Shown: positions 8,456-17,943 of the stretch, piece after piece
Layout: each line of letters begins with the position of its first letter
Position numbering within the stretch: the stretch's first letter is position 1
Assembly: GCA_015066175.1 (NCBI GenBank)
Contig: SVOW01000003.1
Location: 62,001 to 126,000 of the forward strand
Direction: 5' to 3'
Length of the DNA stretch: 64,000 bases
Source of the DNA: Oscillospiraceae bacterium
Lineage (GTDB): Bacteria > Bacillota > Clostridia > Oscillospirales > Acutalibacteraceae
Made by a program: the position numbers and the translations under genes
Notes under the pieces: generated by a model
Seen by the model: the letters and a program-made list of their open reading frames with translations, nothing else
Databases searched by the model: none
What the model was told of the DNA's origin: nothing

Positions 8456-10550
8456 AGAATTAAAAATAATTATATCTGCGCAAACTGCACAGGCGCAGAA
8501 AAACATTAAAGAAGCTAAAGAAGAGATTGAGAAACTCGGTGAAGAAGGTAAAAAAAGCTCTGGTAAGTTTAAGCAAGCCATGGAGGCTATCGGAAACGCA
8601 GCTAAAACAGGCTTAAAAGCAGTAGGTACTGCAGTAAAAACCGCAGGCGCAGCTATGGCAACAGGAGCCGCAGCTTTAACCGCAGTAGCAGAAAGTACAA
8701 GAGAATATAGAAAAGACCAAGCTCTTCTGGCTTCATCTTTTGAAGCTTCTGGAAAATCCGCAGAGAGTGCAGCTACTACTTACAATGATTTGTATAGGGT
8801 TTTAGGTGATAGCGGACAGGCTACAGAAGCAGCTCAACAACTAGGAAAATTAGGCTTGAAAGAAGCAGAGCTACAAGGCTTAACTTATTCTTTACAAGGT
8901 GTATATGCTCAATTTGGTAATAGCTTACCCTTAGAAGGCTTAGCTGAGGCGGTCAATCATACTGCTAAGGTCGGAGAAGTACAAGGTAGTTTAGCAGATG
9001 CGCTTGAATGGAGTGGCATTAATGTAGAAGATTTTAATGGTAAGTTAGCAGCTTGCGCCACAGAGCAAGAGCGCGCGCAGTTAATAGCTTCTACTCTCTC
9101 TACAGAATATGATGGCGCGGCCGCAAGTTTTGAGAAAACCGCTAAAGATGTACTAGATGCAAATGAGGCATAGGCTAAGCTTGATGCTACTATGGCTCAA
9201 TTAGGTAAATCTGCAGAGCCTATTGTATCAATATTCAAGGGCGGTTTAGCTGATGCGCTTAGCGCACTAATGCCACATATTACTCTTTTGAGTGAAGGCT
9301 TACAAGATGTTATTAATGGTGTAGATGGTGGCGCGGAAAAGCTCTCTGAAGGTATAAGCGGACTATTAACAGGAGTAATAGGAAAAATAACAGAGTTATT
9401 ACCTACTCTAGTTACTGTTGGAGTATCTATTATTACTTCTCTGTTAAATGGTATTATAACAGCTCTTCCTACTGCTATTCAGGCTATAGTAGATGCTTTA
9501 CCAGCTCTCATAGATGGAATAGTGCAAGGTTTCTCTGCTATTGTAGAAGCTTTACCACAAATTATAGAAACGATTGTTTCAGCTTTACCAGAATTAATAC
9601 CACAGTTAATAGATGGTGTAATTTTAATGGTTACTACACTATTGGAGAATATAGCTGATATACTTCAACCTATTATTGAAGCTTTACCAGATATTATTAT
9701 CAGTATTGTAGAAGGTTTAGTAACTAACCTACCTATTTTAATTGAGGGTGCTATTTCTCTAATCTTAGGTTTAGTAGAAGCAATACCACAAATTATTCAA
9801 GGCTTAGTAAGTGCTTTACCTACAGTAATAGCTTTACTTATTGAAAGCTTATTATCTTTAGTACCACAGTTAATAGTAGGTTTAATTAAAGTGGTAGCTG
9901 GTGTAGTTAAATCTTTACCACAGATATTTAAATCTTTACTTGATGCGGTTGTAAATATCTTTAAGGGTATCTGGCAAGGTATAACTAATGTATTCTCTAA
10001 GGTCGGTACTTGGTTTAAAGATAAATTTCAAGGCGCGTTTGATGCGGTCAAAAATGTATTTAGTAAAATTACAGGCTTCTTTAGTGGTATCTGGAATAGT
10101 ATTAAAAACATTTTCTCTAAGGTCGGTGCTACTATTGGTAATGCTATTACAAATACAGTTAAGAAAGCTATTAACGGAGTATTAAGCACAGCTATTAAAA
10201 TTATTAACGGATTTATTAGTGCTATTAATATAGCTATTTCTGTTATTAATGCTATTCCCGGCGTTAGTATCTCAAAAATTAATAAGCTCTCTGTACCTAA
10301 GTTAGCTAAGGGTGGTATTATAGATAGCGCTACTTTAGCGGTCATAGGTGAGCAAGGTAAAGAGGCAGTTATGCCATTAGAAAATAATACTGAATGGATA
10401 AACATTTTAGCTAATGCTCTTGCAGATAAAATAGGCGGTGATACTCCTATAATATTACAAGTTGATGGTAGAGTATTCGCGCAAACAAGCATAAAAACTA
10501 TAAACGATTTAACAAAGCAAACAGGAAAATTACAATTACAACTAGTGTAA
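8448..10550 (+). CDS. Tail tape measure protein
   Basis: 700 residues from ATG 8448 (GGAGG upstream) to TAA, with one in-frame TAG at 9171-9173 in a helical stretch (A-N-E-A-[TAG]-A-K-L-D-A). The N-terminus is charged and helical. Residues about 300-500 consist of hydrophobic units of roughly 20 residues containing A-L-P repeats (I-T-A-L-P, V-D-A-L-P, V-E-A-L-P, V-S-A-L-P), characteristic of tape measure proteins with membrane-like cores. The C-terminal half has A-K-G-G-I-I-D and E-A-V-M-P-L-E, a common tape-measure end. At 700 residues the tail should be short for a siphophage. Stopping at the TAG would remove two thirds of the protein. Confidence 0.92.
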
Positions 10551-10563
10551 GGAGGTAGAAACA

Positions 10564-10920
10564 ATGAGCTATTTTAAAATCGGTAATAATGACTATTCAA
10601 GTTATGTTAATCAATTGAAGGTCAATAAAACTGCTACATATAATATTCAGACTAATGCGGCTGGTAATAGTGTAGTAGATTATATTAACTCCAAAAGAGT
10701 AATAGAAGTGGGAATTATTCCAGTAGATGATGAAGCTATGGCTAAATTACAAGCTGATATAGATAAGTTTAATGTTTCTATCTCATTTAGAAACCCTAAA
10801 ACTAATACATTAGAAGAAAATGTTAATTGTATTATTCCTACTAATAGTGTGGAGTATTACACTATTCAAGCTGATAAAGTAAGTTATAAAGCTTTAATGC
10901 TTCAATTTACAGAGCTTTAA
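10564..10920 (+). CDS. Small tail protein (distal-tail region)
   Basis: 118 residues, AGGAGG upstream, TAA stop. Beta-rich, starting M-S-Y-F-K-I-G-N-N-D-Y-S, with S-F-R-N-P-K-T-N near residue 75. Position between tape measure and tail hub suggests a small distal-tail component. The family was not identified with certainty. No in-frame TAG. Confidence 0.6.
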   Translation: MSYFKIGNNDYSSYVNQLKVNKTATYNIQTNAAGNSVVDYINSKRVIEVGIIPVDDEAMAKLQADIDKFNVSISFRNPKTNTLEENVNCIIPTNSVEYYTIQADKVSYKALMLQFTEL

Positions 10921-10931
10921 GGAGGGTATAA

Positions 10932-12548
10932 ATGTTAAGTAATATTAATGTTTTAAATGCCCTAAAAGCGCCCTCGCGCGCGGTAGAAGGTAGAGCCTAT
11001 GTATATAATACAGATGGCTCTACTGCCTATACTTTTAGGCATGACGATTATTTAAAGGAATTTACCATAGAAAGATTAGGAGATAACTCTAAATTTTTCG
11101 GTTTTGGTGTATCTCATAAAGCTAATATTAAAGTATTAGATAAAGAGAGAGAGTTAGTTTTAAATACAAGTAATAGAATTTATCCATATTTCATTAACAG
11201 AAGCACAGGCACAACAGAGAGTATTTTTACTTTTCCATATATGGATATTACAGAAGTTAATAGAGATGAAAATACTAATGAATTATCTATTACTTGTTAC
11301 GATAGATTATATAAGGCGCTCGCGCATAAAGTAGAGGAGTTACCTCTTACTACTCCATATACTATTAAAGACTTTGTAAGCGCCTGTAGTGAGCTTTTAG
11401 GGGTATCTGGTGTATTACTCATAAATATATCAGATGAGGCTTTTGGCTTAGAGTATGCGGAAGGTGCAAACTTTACAGGGTCAGAAAGTATAAGAGAAGC
11501 TCTTAACATGGCCGCAGAAATAACACAAACTATTTATTATATAGATAAAAATAATAAACTAGTCTTTAGAAGATTAGATATTAGCGGAGAAGCAGCTTTA
11601 ACAATAAGAAAAGATGATTATATTACCTTAGAAAGTAAGACCAACAGAAAGCTAACTACTCTAGTTAGTGCTACTGAATTAGGAGATAATCTTTCTGTTA
11701 CTACTGGAGAAATAGGCACAACTCAATATATAAGAAATAATGGTTTCTTAGATTTAAGAGAAGATAGAGCTACTTTATTAGAGAGCGCGCTGGCGGTTGT
11801 AGGTGGTTTTACTCTTAATCAGTTTATCTGCAACTGGCGCGGAAATTATCTGCTTGAAGTAGGAGATAAAATTTCTTTAATTACTAAAGATGATAAAGAA
11901 GTTTATTCTTATATATTTAACGATACTATTACATATAATGGTACATTGTCAGAGGTAACAGAATGGGAGTATGCAGAGAGTGAAGCGGAAGATGCAGATA
12001 ACCCTACTTCTCTCGGTGAAGCGCTCGCGCATACTTTTGCTAAGGTCGATAAAGCAAACAAACAAGTAACTATATTAGCTTCTGAAGTTTCAGACAAAGT
12101 AGAAGCTATAACACAACTTCAACTAGATACAGAAGAAATTAAAGCAAGTGTTAATAGAATAGATGCTAATACACAGGATAGTATAGATGGAATTAACTCA
12201 GAGCTTGAAACAATTAATAAGAAAGTTGAAGCTACAATGACTTCTGAAGCGGTCGAGCTTAAAATTCAATAGGAGATAGAAAACGGAGTAGATAAAGTTA
12301 CTACTTCTACTGGATTTACTTTTAATGAAGAAGGTTTAACAGTTGAGAAGTTGGGAAAAGAAATTAAAACACAAATAACAGAAGATGGTATGACCGTTTA
12401 TAAAAATGATGAAGAAGTATTAGTAGCTAATAATGAAGGTGTTAAAGCTGAAGATTTACATGCTACAACTTACTTAATTATTGGTACTAATTCAAGATTT
12501 GAAGATTATGGTAATGGTCGTACTGGTTGCTTCTGGATAGGAGGGTGA
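10932..12548 (+). CDS. Tail hub / tail-associated protein, TAG-interrupted
   Basis: 538 residues from ATG 10932 (AAGGAGG) to TGA 12546-12548 with an in-frame TAG at 12270-12272. The N-terminal part (F-R-H-D-D-Y-L-K-E-F-T-I-E-R near residue 36, I-T-C-Y-D-R-L-Y near 118, D-F-V-S-A-C-S-E-L-L-G near 146) resembles tail-hub proteins that close the tail tip. After residue 360 a coiled coil is followed by a short beta-rich end. The TAG falls in the coiled coil (K-I-Q-[TAG]-E-I-E-N-G) and the 90 residues beyond it keep the same composition. Confidence 0.75.
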
Positions 12549-12552
12549 TTAA

Positions 12553-14415
12553 ATGGCTAGTGGTACAATAGATTTAAAAGCTAGTGGTAAGCTTGATGTG
12601 TAGATAGTCTGGAGCGCAAAAGCTGGAGATACAAAAGCTAATAACTCTTCTGTTACTGCTTCTTTACAGGCTAAAAAAATAAATGCTACTGAAGCTACTA
12701 CTGGTACATGGAGCTACGCGCTCACAGTAGGAAGTAATAAATATACTGGTAACTATGTAGGCTCTATTGGTACAAGCTGGATAGAATTAAAAAAAGTTAC
12801 AGTTACTATAGCTCATAATTCTGATGGCTCTGGTACTTGTTATTTATATGGTAAAGTATCTGCGCCTTCTGGTACTTCTATGGCTGGTACTACTGTTAGC
12901 GGTAATAAAACAGTTACTCTAGATAAAATAGCGCGTTATGCTACTATTACTTCAGCTAGTAACTTTACAGATGAGGGCGCGCCTTCTTGTAAATGGAGCA
13001 ACCCAGCTAGCTCTAATGTTACTGTTGATGTAGGGGTTTATTGGGATAGCTCAACAGTTTTAATTCCGTATGAAACAGTTACAGGCACTTCTGGTACTAA
13101 AACATTTACCTTAACAAATGACCAGAAAGAAGCTATTTATGCAAAGCTTAGCACGAAAACAGAAGAAACAGTTTATTATTATGTGCGTACTACTCTTTCA
13201 GATGGTACTAAATATTATCATAAACTCGCTAAAAAGGTATCTTTAGCTGGTGATTTAACACCTACTTTTACTGGCTCAATTACTCCAGATGGTGCAACTC
13301 AGTTACTTACATTTTCTGATAAAATTTGGATAAAAGGTTATACAGATTTATATTATAACTTTACTGATATAGAAACAAAGAAAGGTGCAACAGTAAAGAG
13401 TTATTTAGCTATATGTGGTTATGATAAGCTTTATACTTCTTCTGGAGTGTTAGAGAATATAGAAGAAAATGTAGCTGGTTTATATTTACATGATAGCAGA
13501 GGTAATGCCGCGGCTTACTATATTAATGATGCTACTTTATTAGAATATGTAGATTTAACTTGCAATCTAAAGAAAGTAGATATGAAAGTAATCACAGATG
13601 CAGATGGTAACAGTACAGTTACTGCTACTTTAACTGTTAATGGTAATGCTTATAGTGGTAGCTTTGATGGAGATTTAACTTATAATCAAGCTACTTTAAG
13701 TTATAGATATAAAGCTGAAGATGATACTGAATATAGTAACTGGATAGAAATATCAACAAACCCTACATTAAAAGATAATAAATATAGCGCAACTATTGAA
13801 ATTACTGGCTTAAATTATCAAAAAGCTTATACTTTTCAAGTAGGTATTTCTGATTTATTACATGGTTTTTTTGAGTTAGGTAAAAAAACCAGTAGAGAAG
13901 TAACAGATAAAGCTATCCCTGTATTTGATTGGAGTAAAGAAGATTTTAATTTTAATGTACCTGTTTATATGCAAGGTTTAAGTTTAGGTGGTTTAGTTAA
14001 AGCTATGACTACTGAATATCCATTAACAGTAACTTTTGAGCGCGGCACTAACTGGACTACAGGCACAAATGAAACTCTTACAGCTTCTTTAATTGGTAAT
14101 ATGATTAGATTTAACTATTTTTTATATAGAAGTAGTGATACTGGTGATGGTAACTTAGTTAATGAAGAAGTATGTACTATTACTTTTAATCACGGCGGAA
14201 AAGTTAAAAGTGCTTATAATACCAGCTTCAGCTCTGGCTCTACTGGCTCAGTAGCTACTTTTGGTACTTCTGGTATGACTAAAGTTAAAGATGCAAGCGG
14301 AAATGAAACAGATAGTATAACATTTAAAGTTAATTTAGCAGCTACTGGTGGAGCTGCTAAGTCTTTTAGCGGCTTTTTCTTTGTACCAGTTACATTAAAT
14401 TTAAATAACTATTAA
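12553..14415 (+). CDS. Phage minor structural protein (DUF859-like), TAG near the N-terminus
   Basis: 620 residues from ATG 12553 (GGAGGG upstream) to TAA. The in-frame TAG at 12601-12603 is codon 17 (L-D-V-[TAG]-I-V-W-S-A-K), so under the standard code almost no product would be made and an annotator would start at 12880. Strand-rich repeats, N-S-D-G-S-G near residue 95 and L-D-K-I-A-R-Y-A near 120 match DUF859-type minor structural proteins of siphophages, probably fibre or receptor-binding components. The C-terminal section is a compact beta domain. Confidence 0.75.
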
Positions 14416-14428
14416 TGGAGGTAGTATA

Positions 14429-14689
14429 ATGGAAGCTTTTGTAGAATTAATTACTTCAGTAGGTTTTCCTATTGCTTGTGTAATTGCTTTAGGTATATTC
14501 ATTTATAAGATATACCAAAAGAGTGAGCAAAGAGAAGATAAGTTAATGAATGAAATTACAGAAACAAGACTAGTAAATGCTAAAGCAATAGAAACTATTA
14601 CAAAATATGCTGATAGTTTTGAAGTTATTAAACATGATATTAGCGAAATTAAAGTAGAAGTTTCTCATTTAGCAGAGAAGATAAACTAA
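14429..14689 (+). CDS. Holin-like protein (UviB/BhlA type)
   Basis: 86 residues, GGAGG upstream, TAA stop. One hydrophobic segment (residues about 8-28) is followed by Y-Q-K-S-E-Q-R-E-D-K-L and a charged helix, the layout of BhlA/UviB-like holins and of YvrJ-like phage proteins. As the last phage gene before the junction it fits a lysis role. No endolysin gene follows it within this window. Confidence 0.7.
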   Translation: MEAFVELITSVGFPIACVIALGIFIYKIYQKSEQREDKLMNEITETRLVNAKAIETITKYADSFEVIKHDISEIKVEVSHLAEKIN

Positions 14690-14698
14690 CATTTTAGG

Positions 14699-14728
14699 GA
14701 GTAGTCAGAAATGACTACTCTCTTTTTA
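14699..14728 (+). terminator. Terminator at the end of the phage late operon
   Basis: Perfect 9-bp arms, GAGTAGTCA at 14699-14707 and TGACTACTC at 14712-14720, followed by TCTTTTT. Confidence 0.9.
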
Positions 14729-14756
14729 AAATTGATAAATTAAAAGTTTTTTACTA

Positions 14757-14785
14757 TTGACAAACTTTAAAAAAAATGTTATGAT
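14757..14785 (+). promoter_or_regulatory. Promoter inside the prophage right end, pointing across the junction
   Basis: TTGACA at 14757-14762, 17-base spacer, TATGAT at 14780-14785. No gene starts between it and the 93-bp junction repeat. A transcript would cross the repeat toward the next element's integrase. Confidence 0.7.
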
Positions 14786-14863
14786 GTGTGCGTCATTTAA
14801 TAGAAATGATGGGACAAATTCCTTATTCTATTAGGGTTTCAAGCACCTATACTGGCTCACGTT

Positions 14864-14956
14864 GAAATGATGGGCTTGATCGGTGCAGGTAACAACCCCA
14901 TGGTTGGTATGACAGTTGCTTGCGCAGTTGCAGTTCAGGAAGCAATGAGCAAATAA
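14864..14956 (+). repeat. Attachment-site repeat, copy 1 (prophage / element 2 junction)
   Basis: 93-bp direct repeat, nearly identical to 22677-22769 and 30566-30658. It encodes, in frame, a C-terminal tail ending V-A-V-Q-E-A-M-S-K-stop, so integration restores the 3' end of a host gene. The tail reminds me of GGGtGRT-family proteins, a memory-based guess. Confidence 0.85.
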
Positions 14957-15032
14957 AATAATATCAAGGTTTCTTGATACTTTTGGGCAACTTGTAAAAG
15001 CCCTGCTTTAAAAAATCAACATTTAAAAAGTT

Positions 15033-15077
15033 AGACACATCATTTTTGAGTTTTCTCTAATGATGTGTCTATTTTTT
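15033..15077 (+). terminator. Terminator between junction copy 1 and integrase
   Basis: Perfect 12-bp arms, AGACACATCATT at 15033-15044 and AATGATGTGTCT at 15059-15070, then ATTTTTTG. Equivalent hairpins follow the other two junction copies, so it is probably derived from the host gene's own terminator. Confidence 0.85.
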
Positions 15078-15101
15078 GTATGAAAAAGGAGGTCTTTTAC
15101 A

Positions 15102-16040
15102 ATGGAAAAACTTAAGATGAAGGCGACTAATTCTATTACCTTTAAAGAGGGTTGTGAGAAGTATCTTGAATACTGTCGGCAGAGAAATCTAAGAGAGGGG
15201 ACTATCAATCATTACAGACAGAGCTATACTCAGTTTTATAAATTCTTCAATCCAGATACGCCGATAGAAGAATTTGATGAAGATGCTTATAAGCGATATG
15301 TTCTTCACCTGAAAGCAACCCTTAAGAACGATGTTAGTATCAATTCTTATCTTAGAGATTATATTACTACTATGCACTTTCTTATGGACGAGGGATATAT
15401 TCCAAGATATAAAATGAGGGCTATTAAGGTTGATAAAACTAATATAGAGACGTATAATGACAGTGAGCTTAAGATGTTACTCAAGAAGCCTGATATCAAG
15501 AAATGCTCTTTTAATGAGTATCAGTGTTGGGTGATAACTAACTTTTTGTTTTCGACAGCCGTCAGAGAAAGAAGTCTTATCAATATCAAAGTTAAAGATA
15601 TTGACTTTGATAACAGAGTTGTGTATGTGAATGTCACAAAGAACAGAAAGCCGTTGATAGTACCTTTGAATCAGACGATGACTAATATTCTTGTTGAGTA
15701 TCTTAAGTACAGACATCATAAGTCTGATAATGACTATCTCTTCTGTAATGTCTATGGTCAGCAGCTAGCTAAAAGCACTTGCTATAACAAGTTATATTGG
15801 TATAACAAGAAGAGAGGTGTGGAGACTACAGGGATACACAGATATAGACACACATTTGCTAAACAGTGGATATTGAATGGTGGTAATGTGGTCTCTCTGT
15901 CTCGTCTGTTGGGACATTCTAGCTTGGACATAACACAGAACTATATCAATCTTCTGGTGAGTGACGTGGCTAAACAGGTTGATAAATTTAATGTTCTTGA
16001 TAAGTTTTATAGTAAGCAACATATTTCTATGAAAAGATAG
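15102..16040 (+). CDS. Tyrosine recombinase (integrase) of element 2
   Basis: 312 residues, ATG with AAGGAGG, ending in TAG. An N-terminal SAM-like arm-binding part (residues about 10-100) precedes a catalytic domain with R155, H246-x-x-R249 (H-R-Y-R-H), H272 (L-G-H-S-S) and Y281 (T-Q-N-Y-I-N). It mediates integration at the 93-bp site just upstream. It is very similar along its whole length to the integrase at 22905. Use of TAG as its true stop shows that this element is not recoded like the prophage. The upstream terminator should keep it silent when only the host gene is transcribed. Confidence 0.95.
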   Translation: MEKLKMKATNSITFKEGCEKYLEYCRQRNLREGTINHYRQSYTQFYKFFNPDTPIEEFDEDAYKRYVLHLKATLKNDVSINSYLRDYITTMHFLMDEGYIPRYKMRAIKVDKTNIETYNDSELKMLLKKPDIKKCSFNEYQCWVITNFLFSTAVRERSLINIKVKDIDFDNRVVYVNVTKNRKPLIVPLNQTMTNILVEYLKYRHHKSDNDYLFCNVYGQQLAKSTCYNKLYWYNKKRGVETTGIHRYRHTFAKQWILNGGNVVSLSRLLGHSSLDITQNYINLLVSDVAKQVDKFNVLDKFYSKQHISMKR

Positions 16041-16114
16041 TTTTATAAAAATCAAGACTAAACATTTTAAGAATAATGTGTTATAATAATAAAAAATGTT
16101 AGGAGAGTTCTACT

Positions 16115-16525
16115 ATGGAAAACAGAATTGAAATTGCTATACAAGAATGGAGTTGTATAACTGATACTATCAGATATATAGAGGAAACAAAAATACCTGT
16201 ACTACAGAATGTCTTACGTATTACTTACAGAGATTTGACTGAGCTGAAAGATGAATTGTTGGTGCCGAAAAATACTTGTCAACTAATGTTAGCTATGGAA
16301 GAATTCCTCTTTTACGTTTCCACAGTTGCCTATGCAGAAGAGTTACCCATTGGTGACTATTATCAGGAATTGTTTGTTATTATTCAAGAACTTGAAAATG
16401 GATTTTTGAACTCAAACTATAAATCTACATATCCAAAATTAGAATTTAAGGGGCCGAGAAACGAAGATATTGTATTTGATTTTAAAAATGATAGTCTTAA
16501 AGAATTTTTAAGTAATGATATCTAA
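16115..16525 (+). CDS. Unknown 136-residue protein of element 2
   Basis: ATG 16115 with TTAGGAG upstream, TAA stop. Predominantly helical, starting M-E-N-R-I-E-I-A-I-Q-E-W, with an acidic profile and no membrane segment. It follows the integrase by 75 bases on the same strand and may be co-transcribed. I do not recognise the family; an excisionase or regulator is possible from its position only. Confidence 0.6.
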   Translation: MENRIEIAIQEWSCITDTIRYIEETKIPVLQNVLRITYRDLTELKDELLVPKNTCQLMLAMEEFLFYVSTVAYAEELPIGDYYQELFVIIQELENGFLNSNYKSTYPKLEFKGPRNEDIVFDFKNDSLKEFLSNDI

Positions 16526-16610
16526 TATCCGTAAAGTTCTGTGCCTACAGTTAGTAGTCAATGAAAGATGCAAAATCTGTGTTTATTAGTTGGCTATAAT
16601 AACGAAAAAA

Positions 16611-16642
16611 AGCAGCGTCATTTTTCTGACGCTGCTTTTTGT
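16611..16642. terminator. Bidirectional hairpin terminator
   Basis: Perfect 10-bp arms, AGCAGCGTCA at 16611-16620 and TGACGCTGCT at 16627-16636, with A-rich left and T-rich right flanks, between convergent genes. Confidence 0.85.
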
Positions 16643-16807
16643 TTAGTTTTTCTGCTCAATATAACAAACTTGAAGATTAGGGTGTCTTCTTTTTGCTTCG
16701 TTTATTGCTTCGAATTCACTTTTAGCATAAATAGTCATCTCTACTTCTGCGTGAAATCTGCCACCCTGTCCATTTCCGTTCATCATTACTGTGTACTTAT
16801 GTTCCAT
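16643..16807 (-). CDS. Small unknown protein (54 residues)
   Basis: Reverse-strand ORF from ATG at 16807 to TAA at 16643, with GGAGG seven bases before the start. The product begins M-E-H-K-Y-T-V-M-M-N-G-N-G and ends C-Y-I-E-Q-K-N. It is short but has a good ribosome site, its own terminator and sits in line with the next two reverse genes, so it is probably real. Strand-helix composition suggests a small domain of the kind found in phage or plasmid accessory genes. No function proposed. Confidence 0.55.
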   Translation of the reverse strand: MEHKYTVMMNGNGQGGRFHAEVEMTIYAKSEFEAINEAKRRHPNLQVCYIEQKN

Positions 16808-16849
16808 TTCATTTCCTCCACAATTAATATTTAATAGAATTTATTTCTA

Positions 16850-17035
16850 TTATTTAATAAGTTTTTCACAGCTTTCAACAGTAAAAAACTGTCCTGCGTA
16901 CTGCTCTCTAAACACCTGCATAGCATGACCTCTGTCACCGGCTTCAACAAAAGCAACTCCTCGTACTCCAGGACTAGGTGTTGCAGGCTGATAAACAACT
17001 TTCCAAGTTTCCCATTCTCCGTAAAAACTCATCAT
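16850..17035 (-). CDS. Small unknown protein (61 residues)
   Basis: Start chosen at ATG 17035 because AAGGAG sits six bases upstream; a longer frame to 17122 would overlap the previous gene without a ribosome site. Product M-M-S-F-Y-G-E-W-E-T-W-K-V-V-Y, with F-V-E-A-G-D-R-G-H-A-M near the middle and F-T-V-E-S-C near the end, which looks like a compact alpha/beta fold resembling the 54-residue neighbour in layout. Function unknown. Confidence 0.55.
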   Translation of the reverse strand: MMSFYGEWETWKVVYQPATPSPGVRGVAFVEAGDRGHAMQVFREQYAGQFFTVESCEKLIK

Positions 17036-17078
17036 ATATTCTCCTTTGTATGCAATGTTAATAAAAATTATTTTTTGT

Positions 17079-17495
17079 TTATGCTTGAGGTAATTTCTCG
17101 ATTTCTTTTTGGAAAAACTCAAAGGTTTCTTTAGGCATAATAAATTTTAAATTGTTATATAGTACTTTGACTTGATTTGGGAATAAATCAACATCACAAG
17201 AATCGCCATTTTCAAAGGTCAGCTTACATCTAAAACCATCTTTTCCGGTTCTTGAAAATTGAATAGTTTCGGAATATTGAATTTCTATAACATCATCTAC
17301 AATGTTGAAACGAGCCACTTCCTCGTCGTTCTTTATAAAGATGATCTGCGAAAAACTGTAGGCGGTAGTAACTGCAGCTTTTGGCGGATTACCCATAGCA
17401 AAGCTACATCCAGCATATTTACCTGAACTAACTACACCATAGCGAGTGGCAAGTTTTGGCCCTAATTTCTTTAAAAAATTTTCTAAAAATCCCAT
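17079..17495 (-). CDS. Unknown 138-residue protein of element 2
   Basis: Reverse ORF from ATG 17495 with AGGAGG upstream, TAA stop. Amphipathic N-terminal helix M-G-F-L-E-N-F-L-K-K-L, a beta-rich middle (I-I-F-I-K-N-D-E-E-V-A-R-F near residue 50, R-C-K-L-T-F-E-N-G-D near 90) and a short helical end. First gene of the three-gene reverse operon 17495-16643 driven by the strong promoter at 17558-17586. Not recognised; the shape recalls small stress-type DUF domains, but I assign no function. Confidence 0.6.
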   Translation of the reverse strand: MGFLENFLKKLGPKLATRYGVVSSGKYAGCSFAMGNPPKAAVTTAYSFSQIIFIKNDEEVARFNIVDDVIEIQYSETIQFSRTGKDGFRCKLTFENGDSCDVDLFPNQVKVLYNNLKFIMPKETFEFFQKEIEKLPQA

Positions 17496-17557
17496 TTTTA
17501 TTTCCTCCTAAATATAAATTTAAATCACTTAATCTGTAACTGATTTAATTTATAAGT

Positions 17558-17586
17558 ATTATAACACTATAAGACTAGTTTGTCAA
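17558..17586 (-). promoter_or_regulatory. Divergent promoter with possible XRE operators
   Basis: On the reverse strand TTGACA (17586-17581), 17-base spacer, TATAAT (17563-17558). TATAAGACTA occurs at 17569 inside the spacer and again at 17632 near the XRE gene, with a variant at 17590, so these are candidate operators for the regulator at 17658. Confidence 0.75.
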
Positions 17587-17657
17587 CTTTATAAAACTAA
17601 TAAATGCAGTCCTTTTATGATAAAATATTTTTATAAGACTAACTGAGGGGTCATAAT

Positions 17658-17939
17658 ATGAATGTTGGTGAAAGATTACTTGAATTAAGAAATAGATGTT
17701 GGCTCACACAAAACGGTTTAGCTGAAAGGGCTGGGGTATCTCAGACACATTTGCGTAGAGTTGAGCTCGGTCAGGCAGACATTACAGTAGGGCACTTACA
17801 GTTGCTCTGTGACGCTATGAACATTACAATTCAGGAATTCTTTAATGTAGAAAAAGGAGACGACGAATTATCTGTTGCACTTTCTAAGCTCACACCAAAG
17901 CAAAAGAAACTTTTAATTGCATTTTTAGAGAGCTTATAA
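17658..17939 (+). CDS. XRE-family transcriptional regulator
   Basis: 93 residues, ATG with GAGGGG upstream, TAA. Helix-turn-helix in residues about 5-60: L-L-E-L-R-N-R-C-W-L-T-Q-N-G-L-A-E-R-A-G-V-S-Q-type helices, then R-V-E-L-G-Q and L-C-D-A-M-N-I. A short C-terminal tail with L-T-P-K-Q-K-K-L-L may dimerise. It is divergent from the three reverse genes, so repression of that operon and of itself through the TATAAGACTA sites is the natural reading (inferred). Confidence 0.85.
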   Translation: MNVGERLLELRNRCWLTQNGLAERAGVSQTHLRRVELGQADITVGHLQLLCDAMNITIQEFFNVEKGDDELSVALSKLTPKQKKLLIAFLESL

Positions 17940-17943
17940 AACA

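Noticed and set aside
1-14700. Suppressor tRNA inside the prophage segment
   Set aside because: The few gaps (2686-2763, 4233-4387, 5767-5849, 7625-7706) show no cloverleaf; if present it lies left of the window.
14429-14863. Endolysin gene next to the holin
   Set aside because: No ORF of suitable length lies between the holin and the junction; it must be elsewhere or absent.
16568-16834. 88-codon forward ORF
   Set aside because: It is the shadow of the reverse 54-residue gene and its terminator.
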